DNA of 41,860 bases from Bradyrhizobium genosp. SA-3 (GCF_004212635.1 NZ_PSRT01000076.1:1-41860); one strand, 5' to 3'. Counted from the first letter of the stretch, positions 1 through 8,687 are shown. Program-made: numbers and translations. Notes: generated by a model from the letters alone, not told the origin.

Positions 1-2
1 GG

Positions 3-110
3 TTCGCCCGACAGTCGCGAGGGCTGCGATACGCCGAAGCCGAAATAGACACTTTGCTTGACCAGGGCGCTGTGAGCGAACGCTGGAGTCGCGAGTATTT
101 GCCTGGCTGA
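3..110 (+). pseudogene. 3' end of a class III CoA-transferase gene (fragment)
   Basis: Frame 3 is open from the window edge to a TGA at 108-110 and ends in the residues SERWSREYLPG. The same tail style (acidic residue, x, W, S, x, x, Y, L, P, S/G, stop) closes the intact double-domain CoA-transferase at 27642 (SDSWSEEYLPS), and the preceding RYAEAEIDTLL matches its YADQEIRNML. I therefore read this as the last 35 codons of a CaiB/BaiF-family CoA-transferase. The rest lies outside the window, so it may be a whole gene cut by the window edge or an isolated tail. Two more tails of this kind occur at 3515-3618 and 5241-5300. Confidence 0.6.
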
Positions 111-468
111 GGAGCGCCTTGTTCTTGTTGCCGACGAGCGCGGTACTCGAGTCTGCATCTCGAATAGGAATCCAGCCGCTCTTGTCGTGGTGGCACTGAT
201 GCTAGGGACGCGGAATGCTCGATGTGCCTGGCTCTTGTGCTACGAAGACAATTCGAATTTGCGAGGCTTGGGGCATCCTGCTCGTTGCCGTAGGTCATGA
301 GCGACTGGGGCACACCAGCACATTATTCGTTTGTGAGCGGGCCAATGTCGGGCCCGATAATCGCCTGCTACTGACGGTCAGCGCTAGGGGCCGTCTTCAT
401 CGCGGAGATAACCGTCCCGAGCGAATATCTTCTATGCCGTTCACCATTCACGGCAGTGAACGCGCGGC
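111..468. other. No recognisable gene
   Basis: An 85-codon open frame (215-472, +) lies here, but it has no recognisable motif, no convincing ribosome binding site and an unusual cysteine/arginine-rich composition for this DNA. I see no terminator or promoter that I can defend. The stretch is probably degraded junction DNA between the CoA-transferase tail and the small ORF at 469. Confidence 0.4.
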
Positions 469-648
469 ATGAGGACAGCGCCACATTTGCAGGATTCCAT
501 CCAGGAGGCCTCCGTTTTTGCAGTCGCACGACGCTGGAACAAGCTAGTAATCAACTCGGGGCGCTTTCAAAGTAAGCTCGTCGCGCAGCATTTCATCTAT
601 CCTAAACTTGGCTCAGCCGTCATCGCCGAACGGGAGTTTGTCACATAA
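469..648 (+). CDS. Small ORF coupled to the GST gene, probably a truncated gene 3' end
   Basis: A 59-codon ORF runs from ATG 469 to TAA 646-648, and the GST start codon ATG (648-650) overlaps the stop as TAATG, a typical translational-coupling arrangement. The second half (ARRWNKLVINSGRFQSKLVA and following) reads like real protein rather than noise. I do not recognise the family. Because the sequence immediately upstream carries no continuation, the likeliest explanation is the C-terminus of a larger enzyme that preceded GST and the acyl-CoA synthetase in one operon and lost its 5' part in a rearrangement. It could also be a genuine short protein. Confidence 0.35.
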   Translation: MRTAPHLQDSIQEASVFAVARRWNKLVINSGRFQSKLVAQHFIYPKLGSAVIAEREFVT

Positions 649-1256
649 TGATCCTGCATTCGTACCTCTCCTCGCCCTATACACGCAAGGTGCGCATGGC
701 ACTCCAGCTGCTCGGTCTGGCCGATCGCGTCGAAACCCGCAAACCCGATCTCAATGATGTCGCCGATCCGTTGGTGCGGGCCAATCCCCTCGGCAAGGTT
801 CCGGCGCTTGTGCGCGACGACGGTATCCCCGTCTACGATTCGCCCGTGATCCTCGAATATCTCGATCATCTCGCCGGCGGCGGACGTATCGTCCCGCGCG
901 AGCCCGAGGCGCGCTTCAAGGCGCTGACGCTGGAGGCTTTGTGCGACGGGGCGCTTGATGCCTGTCTACTCATCAGGGCTGAGAGTCTCTATCGGCCTGC
1001 TGAGCACCACTCTGCCCGCTATGTTGAGCGACAGGCCGGAAAGATTGCGCGTGTTCTTGCTTCAGCCGAAGCAGCGCCCCCGCCGGTAACGGCCATGCCC
1101 GATGTCGGTCAAATAACGCTCGCTTGCCTGCTTGGCTACCGCGATTTTCGTTTTGACGGCGGCTGGCGGGAGAAACATCCGCGTCTACATTCATGGCACG
1201 ACGCTTTCGCCGAAGCGGTGCCCGCGTTCGGCGCGACTACGCCGCGCGATGAATAA
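648..1256 (+). CDS. Glutathione S-transferase-like protein
   Basis: The protein has 202 residues, normal for a bacterial cytosolic GST. The N-terminal thioredoxin-like domain (about 1-78) shows SPYTRKVR near residue 8, where the glutathione-activating Ser/Tyr/Cys sits in GSTs, then NPLGKVPAL with the conserved cis-proline before PAL, and the glutathione-contacting Asp-Ser pair in VYDSPVILEYLD. The C-terminal helical domain follows. GSTs of this type conjugate glutathione to electrophiles or act as isomerases and dehalogenases in catabolic operons; no substrate can be read from the sequence. It starts on the stop of the small ORF at 469 and its own stop overlaps the acyl-CoA synthetase start by 8 bases (ATGAATAA), so the three appear co-translated. 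The GST may deal with a reactive intermediate of the pathway that the synthetase serves. Confidence 0.85.
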   Translation: MILHSYLSSPYTRKVRMALQLLGLADRVETRKPDLNDVADPLVRANPLGKVPALVRDDGIPVYDSPVILEYLDHLAGGGRIVPREPEARFKALTLEALCDGALDACLLIRAESLYRPAEHHSARYVERQAGKIARVLASAEAAPPPVTAMPDVGQITLACLLGYRDFRFDGGWREKHPRLHSWHDAFAEAVPAFGATTPRDE

Positions 1257-3348
1257 GTTGGATCGCCTTCTGCGCCCAAGATCGCTCGCTGTGTTCGGCG
1301 GCCGGCTGGCGCGCAATGTCATTCAGTACACGAGTGAGATGGGCTTTGCCGGTGAGATTTGGCCGGTCCATCCCACGAAGGACGAGGTTGCAGGCCGCAA
1401 GGCCTACCGTTCGGCGGCGGATCTGCCCGGCGTGCCTGACGCAGCTTGGGTAGGTGTCAACCGGCATCTGACGATCGAGGTTGTTAGGGAGCTGGCCGAA
1501 CGCGGTGCTGGGGGTGCGGTGTGCTATGCGGCCGGCTTTCGGGAAACCGCATTTCATGACAACGTCGGCGAGCAACTTCAGGCCGAGCTTGTTGCCGCCG
1601 CGGGCGCTATGCCGATCATCGGCCCGAACTGCAACGGTATAGTCAACTATGCCGATGGCGCGCTTCTGTGGGCGGATTCTCATGGCGGGATTAGGCTGGC
1701 GGAGGGCGGCCGCGGCGTCGCCGTCGTCACGCAGTCGGGTAGCATTGCCGCCAACCTGACGCACCAGAGGCGTGGGCTGCCTCTCGCCTTCCTGGTGACC
1801 GCGGGCAACCAGGCGCAGACTGGCGTTTCCGAAATCGCGCTCGGTCTGATCGAGGACGATCGCGTCACCGCCATCGGCCTGCATATCGAGGGCTTCGATT
1901 CCATCGCCGGCTTCGAAGGGCTGGCGGCTCGGGCGCGGCAGTTGAAAAAGCCGATCGTCGCGATGAAAGCCGGTCGTTCCGAGCAGTCGCAGGAGGCGAC
2001 CGTTTCGCATACGGCGTCGCTGGCGGGCTCCGATGCCGCATCCGGCGCCTTCCTGCAGCGGCTGGGCATCGCGCGCGTCGAATCCCTTTCCTCATTCATT
2101 GAGACGCTGAAGCTCCTGCACATATTTGGGCCGCTGCCCGGCTACCGGATCTCGTCGATGAGTTGCTCGGGCGGCGAGGCCTCATTGATGGGCGATGCTG
2201 CGGTGGGACGCCCGCTGTATTTCCCGCAACTGACCCACGAGCACCGAGCCCGCGTCCAAGCGACGCTCGGCCCTTTTGTAGCTGTGGCCAACCCGCTGGA
2301 TTACCAGAATTTCGTCTGGGGCAATGAGCCCGCGATGACCGAGATCTTCACCGCCATGGTGTCGGGTGGGTTCGACTTCAATATGCTCGTGCTCGACTAT
2401 CCGCGTTCCGACCGCAGCACAAATACCAACCGGTTCCCGAACGCTCGCGCCTTCGAAGCGGCGCTCAAGGCCAACAATGCCAAGGGTGCGATCGTGACTT
2501 CGTTGCCCGAGAACATGCCGGAGGAGTACGCCATCGACCTGATGGAAAGAGCGGTCGTTCCGCTCCTCGGTATACCGGAAGCCATGGATGCGATTCAGGC
2601 GGCCTCCACCATCGGCGCGGCTTGGCGCGAGCCTCTCGCCCGGCCGGTCGACATCGCAGCAAGCTGCCGATCACGCGGCGAACGTATCACGCTCGATGAA
2701 GCCGGCGCCAAGGCAAAGCTGATCGAGGCCGGCCTTGCTGTGCCCGAAGGCAAACGCGCTGGTAATGCCGCGGACGCGGTGGCCGCGGCGCAAGCGCTCG
2801 GCTTCCCAGTGGCGCTGAAGGCGTTGGGTGTGGCGCACAAGTCAGAAGCCGGGGCGGTGCGTCTGAACCTGAAGGACGCCGAAGCCGTTGGCAATGCCGC
2901 CAAGGATCTGTCCCGACTTGGCAGCGGCCTCTACGTCGAACGCATGGTGCGCGAGGGCGTGGCCGAACTGATCATCGGCTTCACCCGCGACCCGGTGTTC
3001 GGCGCGGTGATGACGCTGGGCGCGGGCGGCGTGATGGTTGAACTGTTGCGCGACAGCGTGACCCTGCTCCTGCCGGCGACACGCGAGGACATCAATGCGG
3101 CGCTGCGCGGGCTGAAGCTATATCCGCTGCTCAAGGGCTATCGCGGCAGACCGATGGCCGATGTCGAGGCGGCAATCGACGCCATGGTGGGCATCGCTGA
3201 GTTCGTGAGAAAACATGCCGACGAGATTGAAGAACTCGACGTCAATCCGCTGATCGTGTGCGCGGAAGGCGCACAAGGCAAGGGCGCATGGATCGCTGAC
3301 GCGCTGTTGGTGCTTGGAAACAACAAAGGAGCAAGCAGTAATGGCTGA
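1249..3348 (+). CDS. Acyl-CoA synthetase (ADP-forming), acetate-CoA ligase family
   Basis: This 699-residue enzyme joins a carboxylic acid to CoA with ATP, giving ADP and phosphate, through a phosphohistidine. The order is a CoA-binding Rossmann domain (about 1-130, opening with LLRPRSLAVFGG), two succinyl-CoA-ligase-like flavodoxin domains (about 150-450), and an ATP-grasp domain (about 480-690). The motif VSHTASLAG places the conserved catalytic histidine at residue 254, as in single-chain alpha-beta fusions. An upstream in-frame ATG at 1132 exists, but that extension lies inside the GST gene and looks like noise. ATG 1249, overlapping the GST stop, gives the family's usual N-terminus. A Shine-Dalgarno AAAGGAG just before its 3' end serves another start (ATG 3341) overlapping its stop, so the operon once continued downstream. 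The acid substrate is unknown. Confidence 0.9.
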   Translation: MNKLDRLLRPRSLAVFGGRLARNVIQYTSEMGFAGEIWPVHPTKDEVAGRKAYRSAADLPGVPDAAWVGVNRHLTIEVVRELAERGAGGAVCYAAGFRETAFHDNVGEQLQAELVAAAGAMPIIGPNCNGIVNYADGALLWADSHGGIRLAEGGRGVAVVTQSGSIAANLTHQRRGLPLAFLVTAGNQAQTGVSEIALGLIEDDRVTAIGLHIEGFDSIAGFEGLAARARQLKKPIVAMKAGRSEQSQEATVSHTASLAGSDAASGAFLQRLGIARVESLSSFIETLKLLHIFGPLPGYRISSMSCSGGEASLMGDAAVGRPLYFPQLTHEHRARVQATLGPFVAVANPLDYQNFVWGNEPAMTEIFTAMVSGGFDFNMLVLDYPRSDRSTNTNRFPNARAFEAALKANNAKGAIVTSLPENMPEEYAIDLMERAVVPLLGIPEAMDAIQAASTIGAAWREPLARPVDIAASCRSRGERITLDEAGAKAKLIEAGLAVPEGKRAGNAADAVAAAQALGFPVALKALGVAHKSEAGAVRLNLKDAEAVGNAAKDLSRLGSGLYVERMVREGVAELIIGFTRDPVFGAVMTLGAGGVMVELLRDSVTLLLPATREDINAALRGLKLYPLLKGYRGRPMADVEAAIDAMVGIAEFVRKHADEIEELDVNPLIVCAEGAQGKGAWIADALLVLGNNKGASSNG

Positions 3349-3520
3349 TATCATTGCCACTCAAGTCAGAGAAATCAAAATTAATGCTTGAAAAGATAAT
3401 GTCCGGCAGGTTGCCGCGAGGGAGGGCGTGCCGTGCGGTGGTATTATCGGCGGAGCCCGGGCCGCGAAGTTCATTCTCAATGGCCTCAACGTCCGACTAT
3501 ACGACGCGGCACCCGACGCG
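3341..3520 (+). pseudogene. 5' remnant of a 3-hydroxyacyl-CoA/carnitine dehydrogenase-like gene
   Basis: ATG 3341 overlaps the synthetase stop, with AAAGGAG eight bases upstream, so it is a genuine old start. The frame stops after 16 codons (TGA 3389-3391). In a shifted frame from about 3420 the residues CGGIIGGARAAKFILNGLN resemble the NAD-binding start of 3-hydroxyacyl-CoA dehydrogenase/carnitine dehydrogenase (GAGVIGGGWAARFLLNG type), and VRLYDAAPDA is nearly the VRLYDLAPKA of the better preserved copy at 38227. The gene is broken by a frameshift and stop and runs into a CoA-transferase tail at about 3515. It was probably the next gene of the GST/acyl-CoA synthetase operon. Confidence 0.6.
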
Positions 3521-3618
3521 ACCGAGGGTGTGGGAGAGCTCCAATACGCCGAAACCGAAATAAACGTGCTTCGGGCACTGTAAACGAAAGCTGGTGTCCG
3601 GGGTATTTGCCAAGCTGA
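3515..3618 (+). pseudogene. 3' end of a class III CoA-transferase gene (fragment, frameshifted)
   Basis: ELQYAETEINVLRA, followed after a one-base shift near 3577 by VNESWCPGYLPS and TGA at 3616-3618, reproduces the tail of the CoA-transferases at 3-110 and 25114-27642. At DNA level it aligns with bases 20-110 of the window (for example ATACGCCGAA(A/G)CCGAAATA). It is fused directly to the dehydrogenase 5' remnant, so two unrelated gene ends meet here at a recombination junction. Confidence 0.55.
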
Positions 3619-3820
3619 AGACGACGTTCAAATGTTTTGTTTCGCTCGCGAGCTTAGTTACCTCGGCGACCTAACGGAGCGGCAGGATTCGTTGCATCTT
3701 TCAGCGTGCGTGCAGGACTTGCACCTTTCCGTGATGATAAGCGCGCCGCGGCGGAAAGCGTGGGCTCAACACGACGCTTGTCGCCCGCAACGTGGCGCTC
3801 GATACAATGATCCTCCACAC

Positions 3821-4558
3821 TCAATCGTAGTAGACGTAGAAGCGGGCTTCGATACTCTCGCGAGGCCTTGCATTGGGATGCGCGCAGATTGTCAAAGCCC
3901 GAATGTATCACCTTGCAGTTTTGTTCTGAATCGTAGCTCTTAGACACAATGAGCTCGTCCGGTGTCATATTCGGAAAGTAATACCAACAATGAAGCGGAT
4001 TGTAGTAGGGAGCGCGCCAAGTCACGCCGGTTTGCTTGTCTGTGAAGCTCTGCGCAAGAACATCGGTGTTAGGCACGCTGGAGCTATCGCAGACTGCCAA
4101 TGAGTTATCCTGAGGAGGCGGCGAAACGGCGCGCCACGTTTTTATAATCATCAATCGAGAATACAACCGGATCGGAAGATCTCGCATTTGGTTCTCCCGC
4201 GCCGCTAACATAGGACCGGCGACCGGTGCGTAATCAATATGCGCGGCCCCGATTGATGCTGCCCTTACTCCAACAATGGAAGTCACATCTCCAGCGATCA
4301 CCGGCGCACCGGCGCGGCGAATAAAGACGGCATCTCGCTTCGACACGACCCACGATGCCTTGAAACGGTCCTTGATGAACGGGACCATTTCGTCTTCCAC
4401 ATACCTGTTGCGCACGATCTCTGGGTCACGCTCTTTCGCAAAGGCAGTTTTGTGCTGAATCAAAATGAAGGCTTCACGATCTAGCGACAGCTCATTCACG
4501 ATCGGCCGTGCGTTACGAATAATGACGTCGCGGTTGACGAGCTTGGGGTCGACGCCTG
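3821..4558 (-). pseudogene. CmcJ/NvfI-family oxidoreductase-like gene, 5'-truncated and frameshifted
   Basis: Reading the minus strand from about 4558, the protein contains SLDREAFILIQHKTA, then TWRAV, LAVCDSSSVPNTDVLAQS, and the hallmark YNPLHCWYYFPNMTPDELIV followed by KSYDS. These are the conserved blocks of the CmcJ/NvfI family (GA4-desaturase-like and cephamycin CmcJ-like proteins, related to 2-oxoglutarate oxygenases). The frame 4499-3654 leaves the family after GFDN; a one-base shift near 3890 restores the expected ending PRESIEARFYVYYD and a stop at 3821-3823. Upstream of the ATG at 4499 the frame still reads like the protein (RDVIIRNARPIVNEL) until about 4558, where it meets a LysR fragment on the other strand. 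The N-terminus is therefore missing. The original function is unknown; in bacteria such genes sit in catabolic or secondary metabolism loci. Confidence 0.6.
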
Positions 4559-4860
4559 GAAGAGGCGCGGGGACGGTCTATCCGGACGGCAATCTTGTAT
4601 TGGCGGCGTGCCTAGCCGGTGAAGGCGCCGCGCTGATCGCGCGCAACGTCGTGCCGTGCCAGATGCGTGCGAACACTCTGGTTGCACTGTCCGATATTAG
4701 CATTGGGGACGAAAAGTCCTACCTCGTTCTTACACCGGTATCTCGACCTCTGCCGCTCGGCGCGCTCATCTTTGCACAGTGGATGCAATCCCTTCCGGGG
4801 ACCATCAAACCAGGCGTGCCAACGCTAGCACAGGTCGAACCCTCGGCACGCCGAGTATAA
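4559..4860 (+). pseudogene. C-terminal effector domain of a LysR-type regulator (fragment)
   Basis: The plus frame ending at TAA 4858-4860 reads YPDGNLVLAACLAGEGAALI, then ARNVVPCQMRANTLVAL, a YLVLTP strand and FAQWMQSL. This is the ending of the substrate-binding domain of LysR-family regulators of the GcvA/AmpR type (DGNLALQAALAGQGVAL-like block, loss-of-gain loop, C-terminal helix). No helix-turn-helix part lies upstream, where the opposite-strand CmcJ-like gene begins, so only about a third of the gene remains. It may once have controlled one of the neighbouring catabolic operons. Confidence 0.65.
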
Positions 4861-5240
4861 CGAAGAGCGCACCACCCAACAGCCGCTTACTGAAGTTCGT
4901 CCGAGTCCCACCAGTCGACATCAAAGGTCACGATCTGCTTCTTATGGGGGCGCTTGGCAGCAGCGCCAACCGATGCGGGGGATGTACTTGCTTCGCCAGC
5001 CACGCCGCGCCTCGACCATCGGCTGGAGTTCTCGCGTGATTCATGAGGAACTGGTGAACCTTCTCGCTCTCCCGAGCCCCTTCAGGATTCGGGAACGGGC
5101 ATCTGCTCGAGCAAAGTGGATTAAGCGGCCGCCGAGCGATGACGAACGACGCAGAGGCTCCGTCGTAATTAGGTCGACGGTTGGCGTCGGCTGATGGTGC
5201 GAATTGGACGTCGTATCAGATTTGACGCGCCTTCTGCCTT
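4861..5240. other. No recognisable gene
   Basis: Short open frames in this stretch (for example 4973-5194, +) are arginine/serine-rich and show no family motif. I see no RNA gene or mobile-element end. It is probably decayed sequence between the LysR fragment and the minus-strand CoA-transferase tail. Confidence 0.4.
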
Positions 5241-5300
5241 TCAGCTAGGCAAATAGTCGCGACTCCAGCAGTGTGGCGCCCACGCCAAGTCGCTTCCTCC
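5241..5300 (-). pseudogene. Third CoA-transferase 3' end (minus strand)
   Basis: On the minus strand the frame ends CWSRDYLPS with a stop at 5241-5243. The DNA TGGAGTCGCGACTATTTGCC differs by a single base from the corresponding part of the tail at 85-105. Only about the last 15-20 codons align, with a short deletion. It is an inverted copy relative to the tail at the window start. Confidence 0.45.
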
Positions 5301-6229
5301 TTCGCTTATTGGCCCAATCATTAGCCCTTCCTCATAAGATCCATGCACCGGCCGCGGTTGCAAACTCTCGCTCAGGGCGGTCAGTGCGCGCGACCCCTCG
5401 CGACGCGTCCTCACTCGCTCCTTTCTGCTCAATAATAAAGGCAACGTAAGTTGCGGCCGTCTTAGCCTCCGTAATCTGTCGCTTCCTTGCATTCAAGCAG
5501 GCGCTTCAAAGCGTCGAGGTGGAGGTCACACCTCCAACGGCGGACCAATAACACGAACCTGGAGCTGCCATGGCGGCCGCGGTCGCCAGCGAGCGCCTCG
5601 AGATGGCCGCAGCCTTGCTGCTCAGGTCACAAGTGCGACCGTCAAGCGATCATCCACGCGGCTGAGACTGCCGGCGGTTCGACTTGGTCATGCATTGTCT
5701 CTCCTTCTGAAACCAGACAAACGAGACGGCGCGTACCTTCGATTTTTTTTAAACGTTACAGATATGCGGTACGCGACGGTGAAAAACTGCATTCGAAACG
5801 CTTCGATCGGTAAACTACTGCGTATACTCGGTGCATTTTGGCGCAAAACATCCAGGCGCAAGTGTAATGTTGTTTTCCAACAAGACGGTCCGGAGCATCT
5901 CCACCTCTGTAGGCGCCCAAGAAATTCTGCGCAATAGCCGGGAGGAGTAGCGACAGATGAACTCTATTTCTACTATGCCGGCAATTCGTCCTCCCGAGAT
6001 GCGGCGTCCTGCCAAGATATTCCAGCGTGTCTCGATGCGTGGAGACTTGATCTGCGTGCTGATTCCGGCGCGCTCGATCGATGGCAGTTGGTTGCGCTGC
6101 CGCAGCAGGCGCGTTGCAACTGCTGATCAGTTCATTGAAGAGCTGACGTTCGGTCGTGGGTGTTTTGTCCGTGAGCGGCACATACCGAAACTGCACTGAT
6201 AAATGCGGGGGGTAATGAGGGAGCATTTC
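5301..6229. other. Long gene-poor stretch upstream of the ABC importer
   Basis: Several overlapping open frames of 60-156 codons exist on both strands, but none has a recognisable domain and their composition changes frame by frame, as expected for decayed DNA. A T-rich run (about 5742-5755) stands out in the GC-rich context and could be part of a promoter or terminator. The last 100 bases must carry the promoter of the importer operon, but no -35/-10, sigma-54 or nod-box motif was clear enough to call. Confidence 0.35.
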
Positions 6230-7339
6230 GTGGGTAAAGATTCAATTCGGGCGATCAGTCGCCGTCACGTCGTTGGTCTGATCACTGCCGGACTCGCGGC
6301 TCCGTTCGTCATCCGGCCGGCGAATGCCCAGGCTTTGCCTGAGCAAACCGCGGTCCCTGATATCCTTAAGGGATCCGGCGAGGTGCGTGTTGCCAGTTTC
6401 GGCGGCGCCGGGCAGCAGGCAGAGCAAAAGGCCTTTTTCGAACCCTTTGAGAGGGCAACCGGCATCAAGGTGCGCGTCTTCCCCGTCGGCGATATCGCAA
6501 AAGTTAAGGCGATGGTCGATGCTGGCAATCCCGAATGGGACCTGGCTCCGATTGGCCGTAGCCCGATGACGACTCTGCTGAAGGCCGGCGATTATTTCGA
6601 GAAGATCGACTACTCGCTGATTGATGACGGTGTCGGAAAGGAGTACCGCACCGAATATTCGGTAGGTTTCCAGACGTTCGCCGTCGTGATGGGCTACCGA
6701 ACCGACGCCTTCAAGGGCGCCGCACCTGCAACCTGGGTCGATTTCTGGGACACCGAAAAGTTCTCCGGCCCCCGAGCTATGTACGGCGTCGGCGCCGGTT
6801 TCACTCCAGAGATGGAGTTCGCACTAATGGGGGCCGGCGTGCCGCCTGACAAAGTCTATCCCATCGACGTCGACAAAGCGCTGGCAAGCTTCGACAAGAT
6901 CAAGAAGAGTGTAGTCAAATGGTGGACCACCGGCGCCCAGCCGACGCAGATGTTGACTGACCGCGAGGTTGTTATGACGACGGTTTGGAACGGCCGGATG
7001 GCGGATTTGCAGCAGCAGGGCGTGCCGGCGGCGATTTGCTGGAATCAAGGCATAATCAGCTATTCACCCTATTGCATTCCAAAGGGCGCCAAGAACAAGA
7101 TCAACGGCATGAAATTATTAGCCTTTGCGACTATGCCAATCCCGCAGGCGCGATATGCGCTCATCATTCCGTACGGCGTGACCAATGAAAAGGCCAACAA
7201 TTACATCCCACCCGAGCGGTTGGCCATTCTACCGAGTGGGCCCGAAAACAGGAAAGTGCTGATTCCCTACAATTTCGACTGGTGGACTGCCAATCGCGAT
7301 ATGGCCATCGACAAGTTCAGTAAGTGGCTGCTGGGCTAG
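6230..7339 (+). CDS. ABC transporter substrate-binding protein, spermidine/putrescine (PotD) type, Tat-secreted
   Basis: The 369-residue periplasmic binding protein has the twin-arginine motif SRRHVVG (Arg11-Arg12), a hydrophobic segment, and a likely signal peptidase site after ANA at residue 33. The mature part starts with a VRVASFGGAGQQAEQ strand and the extracellular binding protein family 1 fold (PotD/putrescine-type), including EWDLAPIGRS, the hinge and WTTGAQPTQMLTDREV. The start is GTG 6230: GAGGGAG lies seven bases upstream and it puts the Tat motif at a normal distance; ATG 6203 in the same frame has no better site. It heads an operon with the ATPase and two permeases. Such systems import polyamines, but also many other small cationic or quaternary nitrogen compounds and opine-like molecules, so the substrate is open. 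Confidence 0.85.
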   Translation: MGKDSIRAISRRHVVGLITAGLAAPFVIRPANAQALPEQTAVPDILKGSGEVRVASFGGAGQQAEQKAFFEPFERATGIKVRVFPVGDIAKVKAMVDAGNPEWDLAPIGRSPMTTLLKAGDYFEKIDYSLIDDGVGKEYRTEYSVGFQTFAVVMGYRTDAFKGAAPATWVDFWDTEKFSGPRAMYGVGAGFTPEMEFALMGAGVPPDKVYPIDVDKALASFDKIKKSVVKWWTTGAQPTQMLTDREVVMTTVWNGRMADLQQQGVPAAICWNQGIISYSPYCIPKGAKNKINGMKLLAFATMPIPQARYALIIPYGVTNEKANNYIPPERLAILPSGPENRKVLIPYNFDWWTANRDMAIDKFSKWLLG

Positions 7340-7550
7340 GGTGCTCTTTGTTGTGGCGAAGGACCCGCAGTTCACTGGTTGGGCAGGTCGTTTAGGCGGA
7401 CCCAGGGGTCGACCTTAGATTGTCTGCCTGCCATCTTCATCCTCGTAACTGAGCCCTGTGGCGGGGCGGGTTTGCGTCCGCCGCTTAACAGCTCAAGCTT
7501 GGGTGAATAAATTCATAGCAAATGAAGCTGACTTGACGGACCTAAGTTCA

Positions 7551-8678
7551 ATGTTGCAGGCGCTTAATCGTCCGGCTTCGTCCGGGAATGACAATCGTAG
7601 CCGTGGCGCGTCGGTGTCTCTGACCGGCTTGAAGAGAGGGTACGGTAGCGTCATGGCTGTGGATGGGGTGTCGCTCGACGTCAGCTCGGGCGAGTTCCTC
7701 ACTCTGCTTGGCCCCAGTGGCTCAGGTAAAACTACCACGCTCATGATGATCGCTGGCTTCCAGGAGCCCAGCGCCGGCGACATAGCGATCGACGGCGAGT
7801 CTGTGGTCGCCAAGCCCCCCTATCGCCGCAACATAGGAATGGTGTTCCAGAACTATGCCCTCTTTCCGCATCTAACCGTAGCCGAGAACATTGGCTTTCC
7901 GTTGAAACAACGTGGTGTGCCGAAGGCGGAGCGGGCGAGACTGGTCGGCGAGGCGCTTGAACTGATGCGCCTGCCGGGCTATGGCGCACGTTATCCGCGC
8001 CAGCTTTCGGGCGGCCAGCAGCAGCGCGTGGCGGTGGCGCGCGCGATTGTTTTCAAGCCGCGGCTGCTTTTGATGGACGAGCCGCTTGGCGCCCTCGACA
8101 AGCAGCTGCGCGAGAATCTCCAGCTTGAGATGCGTCGGCTGCATACCGACCTGGGCATCACCTTTGTCTATGTCACGCATGACCAAGAGGAAGCGCTCAC
8201 TATGTCGGATCGCGTTGCCGTTATGAATGAAGGCAATGTGGTGCAGGTTGGCAGGCCGGAGGAGTTGTACGATCGGCCCTGCAACCGTTTCGTGGCAGGT
8301 TTTATTGGAGAATCGAATTTCCTGCCAGCGGTCGTACGGGACGTCGAGGACGGCATCGTCGTAGCGGAATGTGGGGGCGGCTTGGTGCGGGGTGTTTCAT
8401 CAATACGGCCGGCGAGTGGCACCAAGGTTACCCTGACCACAAGGCCCGAGCGCCTGCGCTTCGCCGATAAGCTCGCCGACCCCGAAACGGGCATCAATCG
8501 AATGAGTGTGACCGTGGCCGAGGCCGTATTCACTGGCGAGCGCTGCCGCTTCGTGCTGAAGGCAGATGACGGGGCCACTTTGGTCCTCAAAGAACCATCG
8601 AGTGCCGCGACCCGCCGCCGAGCCGTTGGTGAGCGTACCGACATCACATGGTCAGTCGCAGATACGGTTTTGGTATAG
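7551..8678 (+). CDS. ABC transporter ATP-binding protein, PotA type
   Basis: The 375-residue cytoplasmic ATPase drives the importer. Walker A GPSGSGKTT is at residues 54-62, the Q-loop in GMVFQNYALFPHLTV, signature LSGGQQQRVAVARA from residue 152, Walker B LLLMDEPLGALD with Asp176-Glu177, and the switch histidine in YVTHDQEEA. A C-terminal TOBE-like regulatory domain (about 285-375) follows, as in PotA/FbpC proteins. ATG 7551 is chosen because the family begins shortly before the first strand; a longer in-frame extension to 7458 lacks family character. About 210 bases separate it from the binding protein gene without a visible gene, so a second promoter or RNA processing there is possible. 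The permease gene begins nine bases after its stop. Confidence 0.9.
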   Translation: MLQALNRPASSGNDNRSRGASVSLTGLKRGYGSVMAVDGVSLDVSSGEFLTLLGPSGSGKTTTLMMIAGFQEPSAGDIAIDGESVVAKPPYRRNIGMVFQNYALFPHLTVAENIGFPLKQRGVPKAERARLVGEALELMRLPGYGARYPRQLSGGQQQRVAVARAIVFKPRLLLMDEPLGALDKQLRENLQLEMRRLHTDLGITFVYVTHDQEEALTMSDRVAVMNEGNVVQVGRPEELYDRPCNRFVAGFIGESNFLPAVVRDVEDGIVVAECGGGLVRGVSSIRPASGTKVTLTTRPERLRFADKLADPETGINRMSVTVAEAVFTGERCRFVLKADDGATLVLKEPSSAATRRRAVGERTDITWSVADTVLV

Positions 8679-8687
8679 AGGCGGACC

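Noticed and set aside
215..472. 85-codon ORF after the first CoA-transferase tail
   Set aside because: No motif, no ribosome site, implausible composition.
1237..2123. Long minus-strand open frames (up to 257 codons) across the acyl-CoA synthetase
   Set aside because: They are antisense shadows of the high-GC coding frame of the synthetase and have no domain.
5937..6199. Open frames with a DELYFYYAGNSS-like stretch upstream of the importer, faintly like a glycoside-hydrolase-type beta-propeller
   Set aside because: Only one short block fits; the following frames show no further motif, so it is not annotated as a gene.
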